Shown: positions 25,463-32,978 of the stretch, piece after piece | Numbering within the stretch: position 1 is the stretch's first letter | Layout of the letters: every line of letters starts with the position of its first letter | Source: Dehalococcoidia bacterium | GTDB lineage: Bacteria; Chloroflexota; Dehalococcoidia; Lucifugimonadales; Lucifugimonadaceae | DNA length: 41,452 bases | Direction of reading: 5' to 3' | Assembly (NCBI GenBank): GCA_030747175.1 | Contig: JASLLE010000016.1 | Location: 1-41,452, forward strand | The notes under the pieces: model-generated | Seen by the model: only the letters and a program-made list of their open reading frames with translations | Told to the model about the DNA's origin: nothing | Databases searched by the model: none | Program-made: the position numbers and the translations under genes

Positions 25463-26815
25463 ATGTCCACCGAATCCCGGCCGACCTCCACGACGCGCGC
25501 GAGCAACACCTCTAATTTTCGGGGCCCGGACGTCCCGTCGCCGGAAGACATGTACAAGTGCGTGCACTGCGGCTTCTGCCTCCAGGCTTGCCCAACCTAT
25601 CTCGAAACCGGTCTCGAAGCCGAATCCCCGCGCGGGCGCATCGCCCTGATGAAGGCGGTCGAAGAGGGACGCACCGAGATCACCCCTGCGATAGTCGGTC
25701 ACTGGGACAAGTGCCTTCAGTGCCGTGCGTGCGAGGTCGTGTGCCCGTCCGGCGTGCCGTACGGACGTCTCATGGAGGCGACGCGGGCCAACGTGGAGAC
25801 CGTGTTCAAGAGAGGGTTCAAAAAGCGGCGCGCCCGGAACATCGGGTTCAACGGCGTCCTGCCAGATCCGAAGCGACTCAACCGTATCGGAAGCGCACTC
25901 AGGCTCTACCAGAAGTCAGGCCTTCAGGCGTTCGCCAGGAAGACCGGCGCGGTGCGCCTCGCCCCCGGTGGATCGCTCGAAAAGTACCTTCCCAAGCTTA
26001 GCGACAGGTTCTTCGTCACTTCCGGCCAGGTCATCCGGCCCGAGGGAGAGGTCCGGGCACGGGTGGCAATGCTGGGCGGCTGCGTGATGCGGCTCACCCA
26101 CGGCCCCACACTTGAAGCCGTGACCCGCGTGTTGGCCCGCAACGGCGTAGAGGTGTATGTGCCGGAAACGCAGGGCTGCTGCGGAGCGCTGAACGCCCAT
26201 TCCGGGGAACGCGACTCCGCACGCGAGATGGCCCGTCGGAATATCGACGCCTTCCTCGACGTCGAGACTGACGCAATCATCGTCGCAGCGGCCGGTTGCG
26301 GATCGACCATGAAGGAGTATGGCGACCTGCTCGCAGATGACCCGGGTTACGCCGAGAGAGCCGAGGAAGTCGCCGAGCGGACGAAGGACATCCACGAGTT
26401 TCTGAGTGACCTGGGAATCGAGGCTCCGAAGGGTTCCCTGGCGAGAAACGGGGTGGCTCTGAAGGTCACGTACCAGGACTCCTGCCACCTCGGCCTCGCA
26501 CAGCGCATCACAGCGCCTCCTCGACAACTGCTGAACGCCATCCCCGGGGTCGAGTTCGTCGAGATGAAAGAATCGCTGGTCTGCTGCGGGTCCGGCGGCA
26601 CATATTCGCTGTTCGAGCAGGAGATGTCGTTGCGTCTTGCCCGGCGCAAGACCGGCAACATTGTTGCCTCCGGCGCCGACATCGTGGCGACGGCCAATCC
26701 CGGATGCGTGATCCAGATGGAGCAGGCGCTGAACCGTGCAGGCGAGGGAGCGGGGGTCCGTTACGTTGTCGACCTCCTGGATGAGTCGTACCGGCTCGGC
26801 GACGCAGCGGGCTAA
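25463..26815 (+). CDS. glcF: Glycolate oxidase iron-sulfur subunit GlcF-like
   Basis: 450 aa, with GGGAGG at the end of glcE as its RBS. Two [4Fe-4S] ferredoxin motifs: Cys33, 36, 39 and 43 (CVHCGFCLQACP) and Cys84, 87, 90 and 94 (CLQCRACEVVCP). Two cysteine-rich CCG domains follow (QGCCGALNAHSGE; SCHLG with VCCGSGGTYS), the heterodisulfide-reductase-type fold of GlcF and LldE-like proteins. It carries electrons from the flavin subunits to the membrane quinone pool. With glcD and glcE, the complete three-subunit enzyme is encoded in the window. Confidence 0.93.
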   Translation: MSTESRPTSTTRASNTSNFRGPDVPSPEDMYKCVHCGFCLQACPTYLETGLEAESPRGRIALMKAVEEGRTEITPAIVGHWDKCLQCRACEVVCPSGVPYGRLMEATRANVETVFKRGFKKRRARNIGFNGVLPDPKRLNRIGSALRLYQKSGLQAFARKTGAVRLAPGGSLEKYLPKLSDRFFVTSGQVIRPEGEVRARVAMLGGCVMRLTHGPTLEAVTRVLARNGVEVYVPETQGCCGALNAHSGERDSAREMARRNIDAFLDVETDAIIVAAAGCGSTMKEYGDLLADDPGYAERAEEVAERTKDIHEFLSDLGIEAPKGSLARNGVALKVTYQDSCHLGLAQRITAPPRQLLNAIPGVEFVEMKESLVCCGSGGTYSLFEQEMSLRLARRKTGNIVASGADIVATANPGCVIQMEQALNRAGEGAGVRYVVDLLDESYRLGDAAG

Positions 26816-26858
26816 CGCGCCTGCCCGGAGCGGGCGTAAGAAACACGCTGAACGGACG

Positions 26859-26864
26859 TATAAT
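26859..26864 (+). promoter_or_regulatory. TATAAT -10 upstream of the first atypical SDR
   Basis: A perfect TATAAT lies in the 153-bp gap after glcF, giving a leader of about 100 nt before ATG 26969. The -35 region (around 26836) does not match consensus. Confidence 0.4.
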
Positions 26865-26968
26865 GCCGCTGCCCCTCAATCGGGGCATAGCTTTGTAATC
26901 AAACCCGACGTAACGCCGCGGTCGATCGACAACCGATCCGCGACGAAAGGCAACGGAGGCCCACGAAT

Positions 26969-27763
26969 ATGGATCTCGAACTCACAGGACAGGTTGCCAT
27001 CGTTACCGGCGGCAGCGACGGAATCGGCAAGGCTGCTGCAACCTCGATGGCCGCGGAGGGCGCAAAAGTCGCCATCGTGGCACGAACGCAGGCGGACCTG
27101 GACGTAGCGGCCGCCGATATCAAGTCAGAAACCGGCAACAACGATGTCCTGGGCATCGCGGCCGATGTCACGAACGAAGCGCAGGTCCAGAGCATGGTCG
27201 ATACCGTGGTCGGCACATGGGGCGGACTCGACATACTCGTGAACAACGCCGGGACTTCCGCCGCCGGAAAGTTCGAGGATGTGACGAACGAAACCTGGGA
27301 CACGGACCTCGGCATCAAGGTTTACGGCGCTATCCACTGCTCCCGGGCAGCGATCCCACACCTGAAGCAGCGCGGCGGCGGGCGCATCATCAACACCACC
27401 ACCCCGGGCGGAAAGGCGTCCGCCGGTGGCTCGCTGCCGACATCCCTTTCACGAGCCGCCGGCATTTCATTGACCAAGGCGATGTCCAAGGACTACGCCG
27501 CCGACAACATCCTGATCAACACGATCTGCGTCGGCGTCCTCAAGAGTCGGCAGCACCGCCGGCGCTGGGACGCGGCGCATGCACAGGACTCAAACCTCAC
27601 GCTGGATCGTTTCTACGAGAACATGGGGGGACGCGTGCCACTCGGCCGGGTCGGCGAGGCGCGCGAGGCGGGCGACGTGATCGCCTTCCTCGCCAGTGAG
27701 CGGGCCAGCTACATCACTGGCGCATCCATCAACGTTGATGGCGGGGCATCCCCCGTCGTTTAG
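26969..27763 (+). CDS. Atypical SDR lacking the catalytic Tyr/Lys (paralog 1)
   Basis: 264 aa, with GGAGG upstream of the ATG. The NAD(P)-binding half is normal: TGGSDGIGKA (residues 14-22), ADVT and VNNAG. Where other SDRs have YxxxK, this protein has Thr158-Ser-Leu-Ser-Arg162 (TSLSRAAGISLTK). The catalytic Ser region reads NTTT, and the tetrad Asn position in the VNxxG segment is Lys117. So the whole N-S-Y-K tetrad appears replaced. The C-terminus (ERASYITGASINVDGG) is standard. It either uses another mechanism or binds substrate and cofactor without classical SDR chemistry. The gene 100 bp downstream is a same-length paralog with the same replacements, so they are conserved and not a decay event. 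Confidence 0.88.
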   Translation: MDLELTGQVAIVTGGSDGIGKAAATSMAAEGAKVAIVARTQADLDVAAADIKSETGNNDVLGIAADVTNEAQVQSMVDTVVGTWGGLDILVNNAGTSAAGKFEDVTNETWDTDLGIKVYGAIHCSRAAIPHLKQRGGGRIINTTTPGGKASAGGSLPTSLSRAAGISLTKAMSKDYAADNILINTICVGVLKSRQHRRRWDAAHAQDSNLTLDRFYENMGGRVPLGRVGEAREAGDVIAFLASERASYITGASINVDGGASPVV

Positions 27764-27806
27764 AGGCGGTCAAAGGCGTCCGACTCGAACGGAAAGCACA
27801 CGAGCC

Positions 27807-27846
27807 GGCCTCCGCGCCGTCAAATGGCACGGAGGCCCGCTATTTT
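27807..27846 (+). terminator. Terminator/attenuator-like hairpin between the two SDR paralogs
   Basis: GGCCTCCG (27807-27814) pairs perfectly with CGGAGGCC (27830-27837), with an inner GCC/GGC extension and a seven-base loop. CGCTATTTTTA follows, a short T-run. It could end the first SDR transcript, or attenuate it before the second SDR start at 27864. Confidence 0.5.
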
Positions 27847-27863
27847 TACGAGAGGCCAGACTT

Positions 27864-28658
27864 ATGGATCTTGGACTCAGCGGAAAGATCGCCATCGTCA
27901 CCGGCGGCAGCGACGGGCTTGGCAAGGCCGCCGCAACGCGACTGGCGATGGAGGGCGCAAAGGTGGCGATCGCCGCCCGTGATCAGGGGCGGATTGATTC
28001 AGCCGTCGCTGAGATCAAGGCGGCGGCCGGCGGCGATGACGTGATCGGGATTTCGACCGATGTCACGGACGAGGCGCAGGTCGTCAGCATGGTCGATACC
28101 GTGGTGAGCAGGTGGGGCGGTCTCGACATCCTGGTCAACAACGCCGGTACATCCGCAGCCGGGAAGTTCGAGGACATCGCGATCGAAACCTGGGAATACG
28201 ACATCCATCTCAAGGTGTTCGGCGCGATCTACTGTTCAAGAGCGGCACTTCCCCATCTCAAGAAGAGCAATGCCGGTCGAATCATCAACACGACGACATG
28301 GGGCGGCAAAGCGACGCCGGGCGGCACCATGCCGACATCGCTTTCACGGGCGGCCGGTATCTCGCTCACCAAGGCGATGTCCAAAGACTATGCAGCGGAC
28401 GAGATACTGGTGAACACGGTCTGCGTTGGCGTACTCAAGAGCGGGCAGACGGATCGCATCTTCGAAGCACAGAAGGCCGCCAATCCATCTCTCACCCTGG
28501 AGGACTTCTACGGGGGGATTGGATCGATGGTTCCGCTCGGCCGTATCGGCGAGTCGGAAGAGGTCGGCGACGTGATCGCTTTTCTGGCGAGCGAGCGTGC
28601 CAGCTACGTGACCGGCGCGTCGATCAACATAGACGGTGGCCAGTCGCCGGTTGTTTAG
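27864..28658 (+). CDS. Atypical SDR lacking the catalytic Tyr/Lys (paralog 2)
   Basis: 264 aa from ATG 27864, with GAGAGG upstream; an in-frame extension further upstream runs through the hairpin and is not used. It aligns without gaps to the preceding SDR and is roughly two-thirds identical by eye. Long shared blocks include VNNAGTSAAGKFED and PTSLSRAAGISLTKAMSKDY. The replaced tetrad is identical (Lys, Thr, Thr, Arg), with TGGSDGLGKA as the nucleotide-binding loop. Differences cluster in the substrate loop (residues 192-222), where one has SRQHRRRWDAAHAQDS and the other SGQTDRIFEAQKAANP, so the two may act on different substrates. The stop lies 12 bp from the stop of the convergent hydrolase. 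Confidence 0.88.
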   Translation: MDLGLSGKIAIVTGGSDGLGKAAATRLAMEGAKVAIAARDQGRIDSAVAEIKAAAGGDDVIGISTDVTDEAQVVSMVDTVVSRWGGLDILVNNAGTSAAGKFEDIAIETWEYDIHLKVFGAIYCSRAALPHLKKSNAGRIINTTTWGGKATPGGTMPTSLSRAAGISLTKAMSKDYAADEILVNTVCVGVLKSGQTDRIFEAQKAANPSLTLEDFYGGIGSMVPLGRIGESEEVGDVIAFLASERASYVTGASINIDGGQSPVV

Positions 28659-28670
28659 CGGGCCGGAGGC

Positions 28671-29174
28671 CTAGCCCTGGTCCTGCATCTCGTACCGGAA
28701 GTCGCAGTGTGACGCGCCCTGCATGATGGTCTGCGTCCGGGTTAGCTTCATGTTCTTGTTGAACCCGGCAGGGAAGTTGAAGTCGCGTCCGCACGAGACG
28801 ATGAAGCCCAGATCCTGCATGCCCAGTTCCCGGTACATCTCGGCGTAGCGGCAGCGTGTCACGTTGTAGTCGTGCCGTTTCTCGTCCAGCTCCAGCGTCT
28901 CGGTTTCAAGCGCGTTGTTGGCCGTCCAGGCGCTCTTGTTGGCGAGGTATGTGGTGAGGTCATTTGCGCCCGCCTTCTTCGCCATCGCCGCTCCCTGATC
29001 CTGCGCGATCTCCTCGATCACCCGTTGAGCGACACGGTTGGTCTCCTGCTCACCGAACTCGTCCTGGAAGGCACGGATCATAGGGCCCAGCACCATCGCC
29101 TCGATGCGTCGCCTCACCAGCACAGGCATGGAGTCGATGTCGGCGTCTGTGAATGGCCGCGGTTCTTCTGGCAT
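28671..29174 (-). CDS. L-2-amino-thiazoline-4-carboxylate hydrolase-like protein
   Basis: 167 aa, with AGGAG eight bases before the ATG. The C-terminal half carries the PF14196-type signature as I recognise it: CRYAEMYRELG, then LGFIVSCGRDF, then KLTRTQTIMQGASHCDFRY with His156, Cys157 and Asp158. ATC hydrolase opens L-2-amino-thiazoline-4-carboxylate to N-carbamoyl-L-cysteine on the way to L-cysteine in Pseudomonas. Many proteins with this domain are of unknown substrate, so the reaction is inferred. No N-carbamoyl-cysteine amidohydrolase is adjacent. The gene stands alone on the minus strand with its own TATAAT. Confidence 0.82.
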   Translation of the reverse strand: MPEEPRPFTDADIDSMPVLVRRRIEAMVLGPMIRAFQDEFGEQETNRVAQRVIEEIAQDQGAAMAKKAGANDLTTYLANKSAWTANNALETETLELDEKRHDYNVTRCRYAEMYRELGMQDLGFIVSCGRDFNFPAGFNKNMKLTRTQTIMQGASHCDFRYEMQDQG

Positions 29175-29232
29175 AGGTGGCTCCTGGGCGGTCTGGCCGG
29201 TGGATAAAGGCGAGATGACAAATCAGGCCCGG

Positions 29233-29260
29233 ATTATAGATGCGTCCGTGTGTGTGACAC
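29233..29260 (-). promoter_or_regulatory. Promoter of the ATC-hydrolase-like gene
   Basis: Minus strand: GTGTCA (29260-29255) then 16 bp then a perfect TATAAT (29238-29233), 59 bp before the start at 29174. It lies in the divergent gap with the YifB gene. Confidence 0.45.
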
Positions 29261-29343
29261 GCCCGTTTGGAGGTCCCGGCCGGGATACCTAACATGCCGT
29301 CCAGCGACGCTTTCCGAACGTTTGTTCGATTCGACGGGTTGTG

Positions 29344-30873
29344 ATGCTAGCAAAAACAAAGACCTGCGCCGTGGTGGGGCTCGACGGACACATGGTGGAC
29401 GTGGAGGTCGATATCTCTCCCGGGCTGCCGAAGTTCACCGTGGTCGGGCTACCGGACGCCGCGGTGCGCGAGTCCACCGAGCGCGTGCGCGCCGCCATCC
29501 GTAATTCCGGGACCGAGTTCCCGATGAAGCGGATCACGGCGAGTCTTGCGCCGTCCGATCTGCCGAAGACGGGGCCGTCATACGACCTGCCCATCGCGGC
29601 CGCATTACTGGCGAGCTCGGGCCAGTTGCCGCACGTGGACCCGGGTTCGCTGCTGCTGGGAGAGCTGGCGCTCGACGGCAAGTTACGAGCGACCCAGGGC
29701 ATTCTTCCGATGGTCGCCGTGGGACGGGAGCGGGGTTACGACACCGTGTTTGTGCCGGAAGAGAACGCCGCGGAGGCATCTCTTGTGAGCGGGATGAGCG
29801 TCGTGCCGGTGGACTCGCTTGAGTCGCTTATCTCGCACATGCGAGGTATGCGGTCCCTGCCCCTGTTTGATCCAAAGACCGGGGAGGTGCGGGAAACACC
29901 AGCACCTCGCAGTGGCCGAGTTCCAGACTTCTCTGACGTTCGCGGGCAGGAACACGCCAAGCGTGCTCTTGAGGTGGCGGCGGCGGGCGGACACAACATC
30001 CTGATGTCGGGACCGCCCGGTAGCGGCAAGACACTGCTTGCCCGCTGCCTCCCCGGAATCCTGCCACCCATGAACGGCGACGAGTCGCTTGAGGTGACGA
30101 AGATCTACAGCGTGGCCGGCCTGTTGCCAGCGGGCAGTCCTCTCATCGAGGAGCGGCCGTACCGTGCGCCTCACTACACGATCTCCAACGCCGGACTGGT
30201 CGGGGGCGGCGCGATTCCGCGCCCGGGCGAGATCACACTCAGCCATCGCGGGGTCCTGTTCCTGGATGAGTTGCCGGAGTTTGGACATTCGGTGCTGGAG
30301 GTCTTGCGACAGCCGATCGAGGACAAGGTGGTGACCATCAGCCGGGCGCAGGGCACAGTGACGTTCCCGGCGAACTTCATGATGGTGGCGGCGATGAACC
30401 CCTGCCCCTGCGGGTATTTCGGCGACACTGATCGCGAGTGCGGTTGCTCCACGAGCGCGGTGTCTCGCTATCAGCGGCGGATCTCCGGCCCTATGCTGGA
30501 CCGAATCGACCTGTTCGTGGATGTTCCGAGGGTGGCCTACGAGAAGCTAACCGAGCCGCCTTCCGGCGCCAGCACCGAAAATGTACGCCAGCGTGTGGAG
30601 ACTGCCCGGGAAGTACAGCGCGCTCGATTCCAGGATTCAGGGATCGCGGCAAACGCCGAGATGGGGCCGGTCGAGGTTTGGAACGACTGCCAGGTTGAAG
30701 ACGCAGCCCGATCACTGCTCCAGATGGCGATGACGCAACTCTCCCTCTCGGCCCGCAGCTTCCACCGCGTCCTGAAGGTGGCCCGCACCGTCGCCGACCT
30801 CGCCGACTCCGAGCAGATCCTGACTGAACACCTGGCAGAAGCGCTTCAGTATCGGCCGCGCACTCAGGCGTAA
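29344..30873 (+). CDS. YifB/ComM-type AAA ATPase (magnesium chelatase-like)
   Basis: 509 aa from ATG 29344, directly after an in-frame GTG; no RBS is visible. N-terminal ChlI-like domain: VVGLDGHMVDVEVDISPGL and VGLPDAAVRESTERVRAA. AAA core: Walker A GPPGSGKT (residues 223-230), Walker B VLFLDE (304-309), and a Cys-rich insert CPCGYFGDTDRECGC that may bind zinc. The Mg_chelatase_C lid at the C-terminus includes LSARSFHRVLKVARTVADL. The family includes ComM, a hexameric branch-migration helicase that helps integrate transforming DNA. Its presence suggests recombination or natural uptake, though no uptake genes are visible here. Confidence 0.95.
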   Translation: MLAKTKTCAVVGLDGHMVDVEVDISPGLPKFTVVGLPDAAVRESTERVRAAIRNSGTEFPMKRITASLAPSDLPKTGPSYDLPIAAALLASSGQLPHVDPGSLLLGELALDGKLRATQGILPMVAVGRERGYDTVFVPEENAAEASLVSGMSVVPVDSLESLISHMRGMRSLPLFDPKTGEVRETPAPRSGRVPDFSDVRGQEHAKRALEVAAAGGHNILMSGPPGSGKTLLARCLPGILPPMNGDESLEVTKIYSVAGLLPAGSPLIEERPYRAPHYTISNAGLVGGGAIPRPGEITLSHRGVLFLDELPEFGHSVLEVLRQPIEDKVVTISRAQGTVTFPANFMMVAAMNPCPCGYFGDTDRECGCSTSAVSRYQRRISGPMLDRIDLFVDVPRVAYEKLTEPPSGASTENVRQRVETAREVQRARFQDSGIAANAEMGPVEVWNDCQVEDAARSLLQMAMTQLSLSARSFHRVLKVARTVADLADSEQILTEHLAEALQYRPRTQA

Positions 30874-30999
30874 GTGGACGGGGGCTCACGGCCCAAACGA
30901 CAGGCTACGCGGTGGCTCTGGCCCGGCCACGCCACAACGCACATGAGCGCCTGTAATAACTCGGTTGCATCACCCGTGCCGGTATGCTCAGGTAACCCC

Positions 31000-31707
31000 A
31001 TGCGAAAACTTGCGAGATGGGGAGTTCTGTTGCCGGGGATGCTCATCTCCCTGGCGCTGGCCTGCTCATCTGTCGACACACCCACGGAGCAGACGCTATT
31101 AACGACGCAGGCGCCAACCCGGGAAGCGACCGCAGCAACGACTCTCAGCACTACCTCCCCCACGTCCGTTCCGACGGTCGTCCCGGACGCATCGTCAGCA
31201 CCCGGCATTTCGCCCACGCCTGAACCTTCATCAGATCCCGAGCCCGTCCCGTCCACCACGCAGGAACCGGTCTCGATCAACACCCCCACGCCAATAGCCG
31301 CCGCAACTCCTGCACCTGAATCCCCCGTATGCATCCCATCCGGAGATCATACCGGCATCCAGGCCGCCCTCACGCGAGAGGGTTCCGAGGCCGTGCTGTG
31401 TCCCAACGCAGTGTTTGAGCTCGGCGACACGATTTTCTTCACACAGGACGATCAGCACGTCTACACCCAGGGGTTGCCGACGGACGATTCGAGAGCCCTT
31501 CTGCGGGTAGTGGGCCGGGACATTGCGACGGCCATATCGGCCGAAGGCAACGACTACGTCTCGATTAAGAACGTGATTATTGACGGCAACCGGCCCGCGC
31601 TCGGCATCGCCGATGGCGCTTTGATCAACTTCGGTCGCGGTATCGAAGATCGCTACGCCTATGGCCATGTTGTCGAGTGGGTTCGTGCTTACGAGCCGCG
31701 CGGCTGA
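31000..31707 (+). CDS. Lipoprotein with Thr/Pro-rich linker, N-terminal part of an interrupted beta-helix gene
   Basis: 235 codons from ATG 31000 to a TGA at 31705-31707. The lipoprotein signal is MRKLARWGVLLPGMLISLAL with lipobox LALAC and Cys22, so the protein should be anchored at the outer face of the membrane. Residues 25-105 are a Thr/Ser/Pro/Ala linker. From about residue 108 the sequence (IQAALTREGSEAVLCPNAVFEL, then ENDYVSIKNVIIDGNRP) is that of a parallel beta-helix protein. The frame continues past the TGA as sensible sequence to 32826, so this looks like half of one 608-codon gene. Confidence 0.65.
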   Translation: MRKLARWGVLLPGMLISLALACSSVDTPTEQTLLTTQAPTREATAATTLSTTSPTSVPTVVPDASSAPGISPTPEPSSDPEPVPSTTQEPVSINTPTPIAAATPAPESPVCIPSGDHTGIQAALTREGSEAVLCPNAVFELGDTIFFTQDDQHVYTQGLPTDDSRALLRVVGRDIATAISAEGNDYVSIKNVIIDGNRPALGIADGALINFGRGIEDRYAYGHVVEWVRAYEPRG

Positions 31708-31743
31708 ACGATAATCTATCTCGGTGGCCCGTGCGATGGGGCC

Positions 31744-32826
31744 GTGGCGCGCAACAACGTCGTCGGCCCGGCGGGCCGTGCTGAGTACGTCATCGCCGAC
31801 GGAATCTCGGTGGACTGCAAAAACGCGGTTGTGGAAAACAATACCATCACCGATGTCACGGATGGTGGAGTGGTCGTCTTCCAGTCGCCCGGCGCGGTGA
31901 TCGCCGACAACATCATCAGAGCCGAAAACCGCATCATGATTTACGGCATCTCCATGGAGGATTACTGGCCCGACGCCGGGAATTTCACGAACACGACAAT
32001 CACTCGCAACGTCATCGACGCCAGCGGCGCCATGATCCGGGAAGGCATCGGAATGGGACCGCTTGTCGGCTGTGCCGATATCGAAGAGGAGCCCCTGAGG
32101 AGCCGCGGAGCCATCGTCACCGACAACGTCTTGATGGGAAGTCACATGGGTTACGGCTACGTGGTTGGCGGCGTCGAGAACTGGACCGTTACGGGAAATG
32201 TCGATCTCTCGACGCACCTTGTTCCCGGGGAGGAAGCCGAATGTTTCGACAAGATTGCTGACGCCCCGGCAGGTTTCCAGCTTGATCCAAGGACGACGGA
32301 TGGCACGTTCCAGGACGAATTCGAAGCGGTGGTGCTGGGGGGAGTGTTCGATATGTGGCCGTTCCAGGTAATAGCCGACGAGCCGTGCATGTCCGACCTT
32401 GTCGGAGCCGACCTGTTTGCTGACATAAGAGCGGGGTCGCACGGGGATCAGTGGGCCGCCCTTGAAGAAGCCCCAAACGGTGAACGCATCGCCAGTTGTG
32501 TCGGCGTTTACCAGCCGCCTGATGCTACCGGCATGCCCGGCGATGTCGGGCTTCAGGCCCAGGATTGCACGCCGAATTGCATCGGGATAAGGATCTTCAA
32601 TCTATCTGAGACCGACACCGCGGATATGCAGGACGCCGAGTTTATCCTCGATGACTTTTCCGTCCCCTGCGTCGGCCTCCCGGAACTCATCGGACCGCAG
32701 GAGGAGTTCAACTGCACGATAGAAAGCGGTGTGAGTGAGGGATTCCACGTTTTGATGTGGTACGGGTTTCCGGGAGCCGGAGGAAAGTGGACCTTCAGCT
32801 ATCCGTTCGAAGAGGAAGAGGCGTAG
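31744..32826 (+). pseudogene. C-terminal part of the interrupted beta-helix lipoprotein gene
   Basis: It is in the same reading frame as the gene at 31000; only TGA 31705-31707 separates them, and the bases between also read as protein (TIIYLGGPCDGAVARNN). GTG 31744 is the first plausible independent start, but no RBS or signal peptide is seen, so an independent product is unlikely. Residues carry beta-helix rungs (NNTITDVTDGG, DNIIRAENR, TRNVIDASGAM, TVTGNVDLST) and a Cys-containing C-terminal domain (CVGVY, DCTPNCIGIRIFNL, CVGLPEL, FNCTIES). The codons look intact, with no further stops or frameshifts, so the interruption is recent, a sequence error, or read through. Confidence 0.65.
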
Positions 32827-32978
32827 AACGCCGTCACTGTCTCGGGGCAGCGACCCGGCGCCAACTCGTCCCGGGCGAGAGTCCGGCCCGGCCCGGTTCC
32901 CCGGGATCACAGCGCGTAATGTAGGCTCTGGCAAGCGTTGATCTGATCCACCGAAAGCCAGTTCAGAAGGCTCGCCAG

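Noticed and set aside
18828-26838. A 15-base sequence CCCGGAGCGGGCGTA shared at 18828-18842 and 26824-26838, both upstream of genes
   Set aside because: One shared 15-mer is about what base composition predicts in a GC-rich window of this size. There is no third copy and no matching distance to the start codons.
31705-31707. Selenocysteine at the in-frame TGA of the beta-helix lipoprotein
   Set aside because: A structural surface protein is an unlikely selenoprotein. No clear selenocysteine-insertion hairpin is visible just after the TGA and no selenocysteine machinery gene is in the window.
31231-32442. Minus-strand open frame of about 403 codons opposite the beta-helix gene
   Set aside because: The plus strand carries the lipobox, signal and beta-helix rungs. 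The antisense frame is GC-bias noise and does not explain the TGA.
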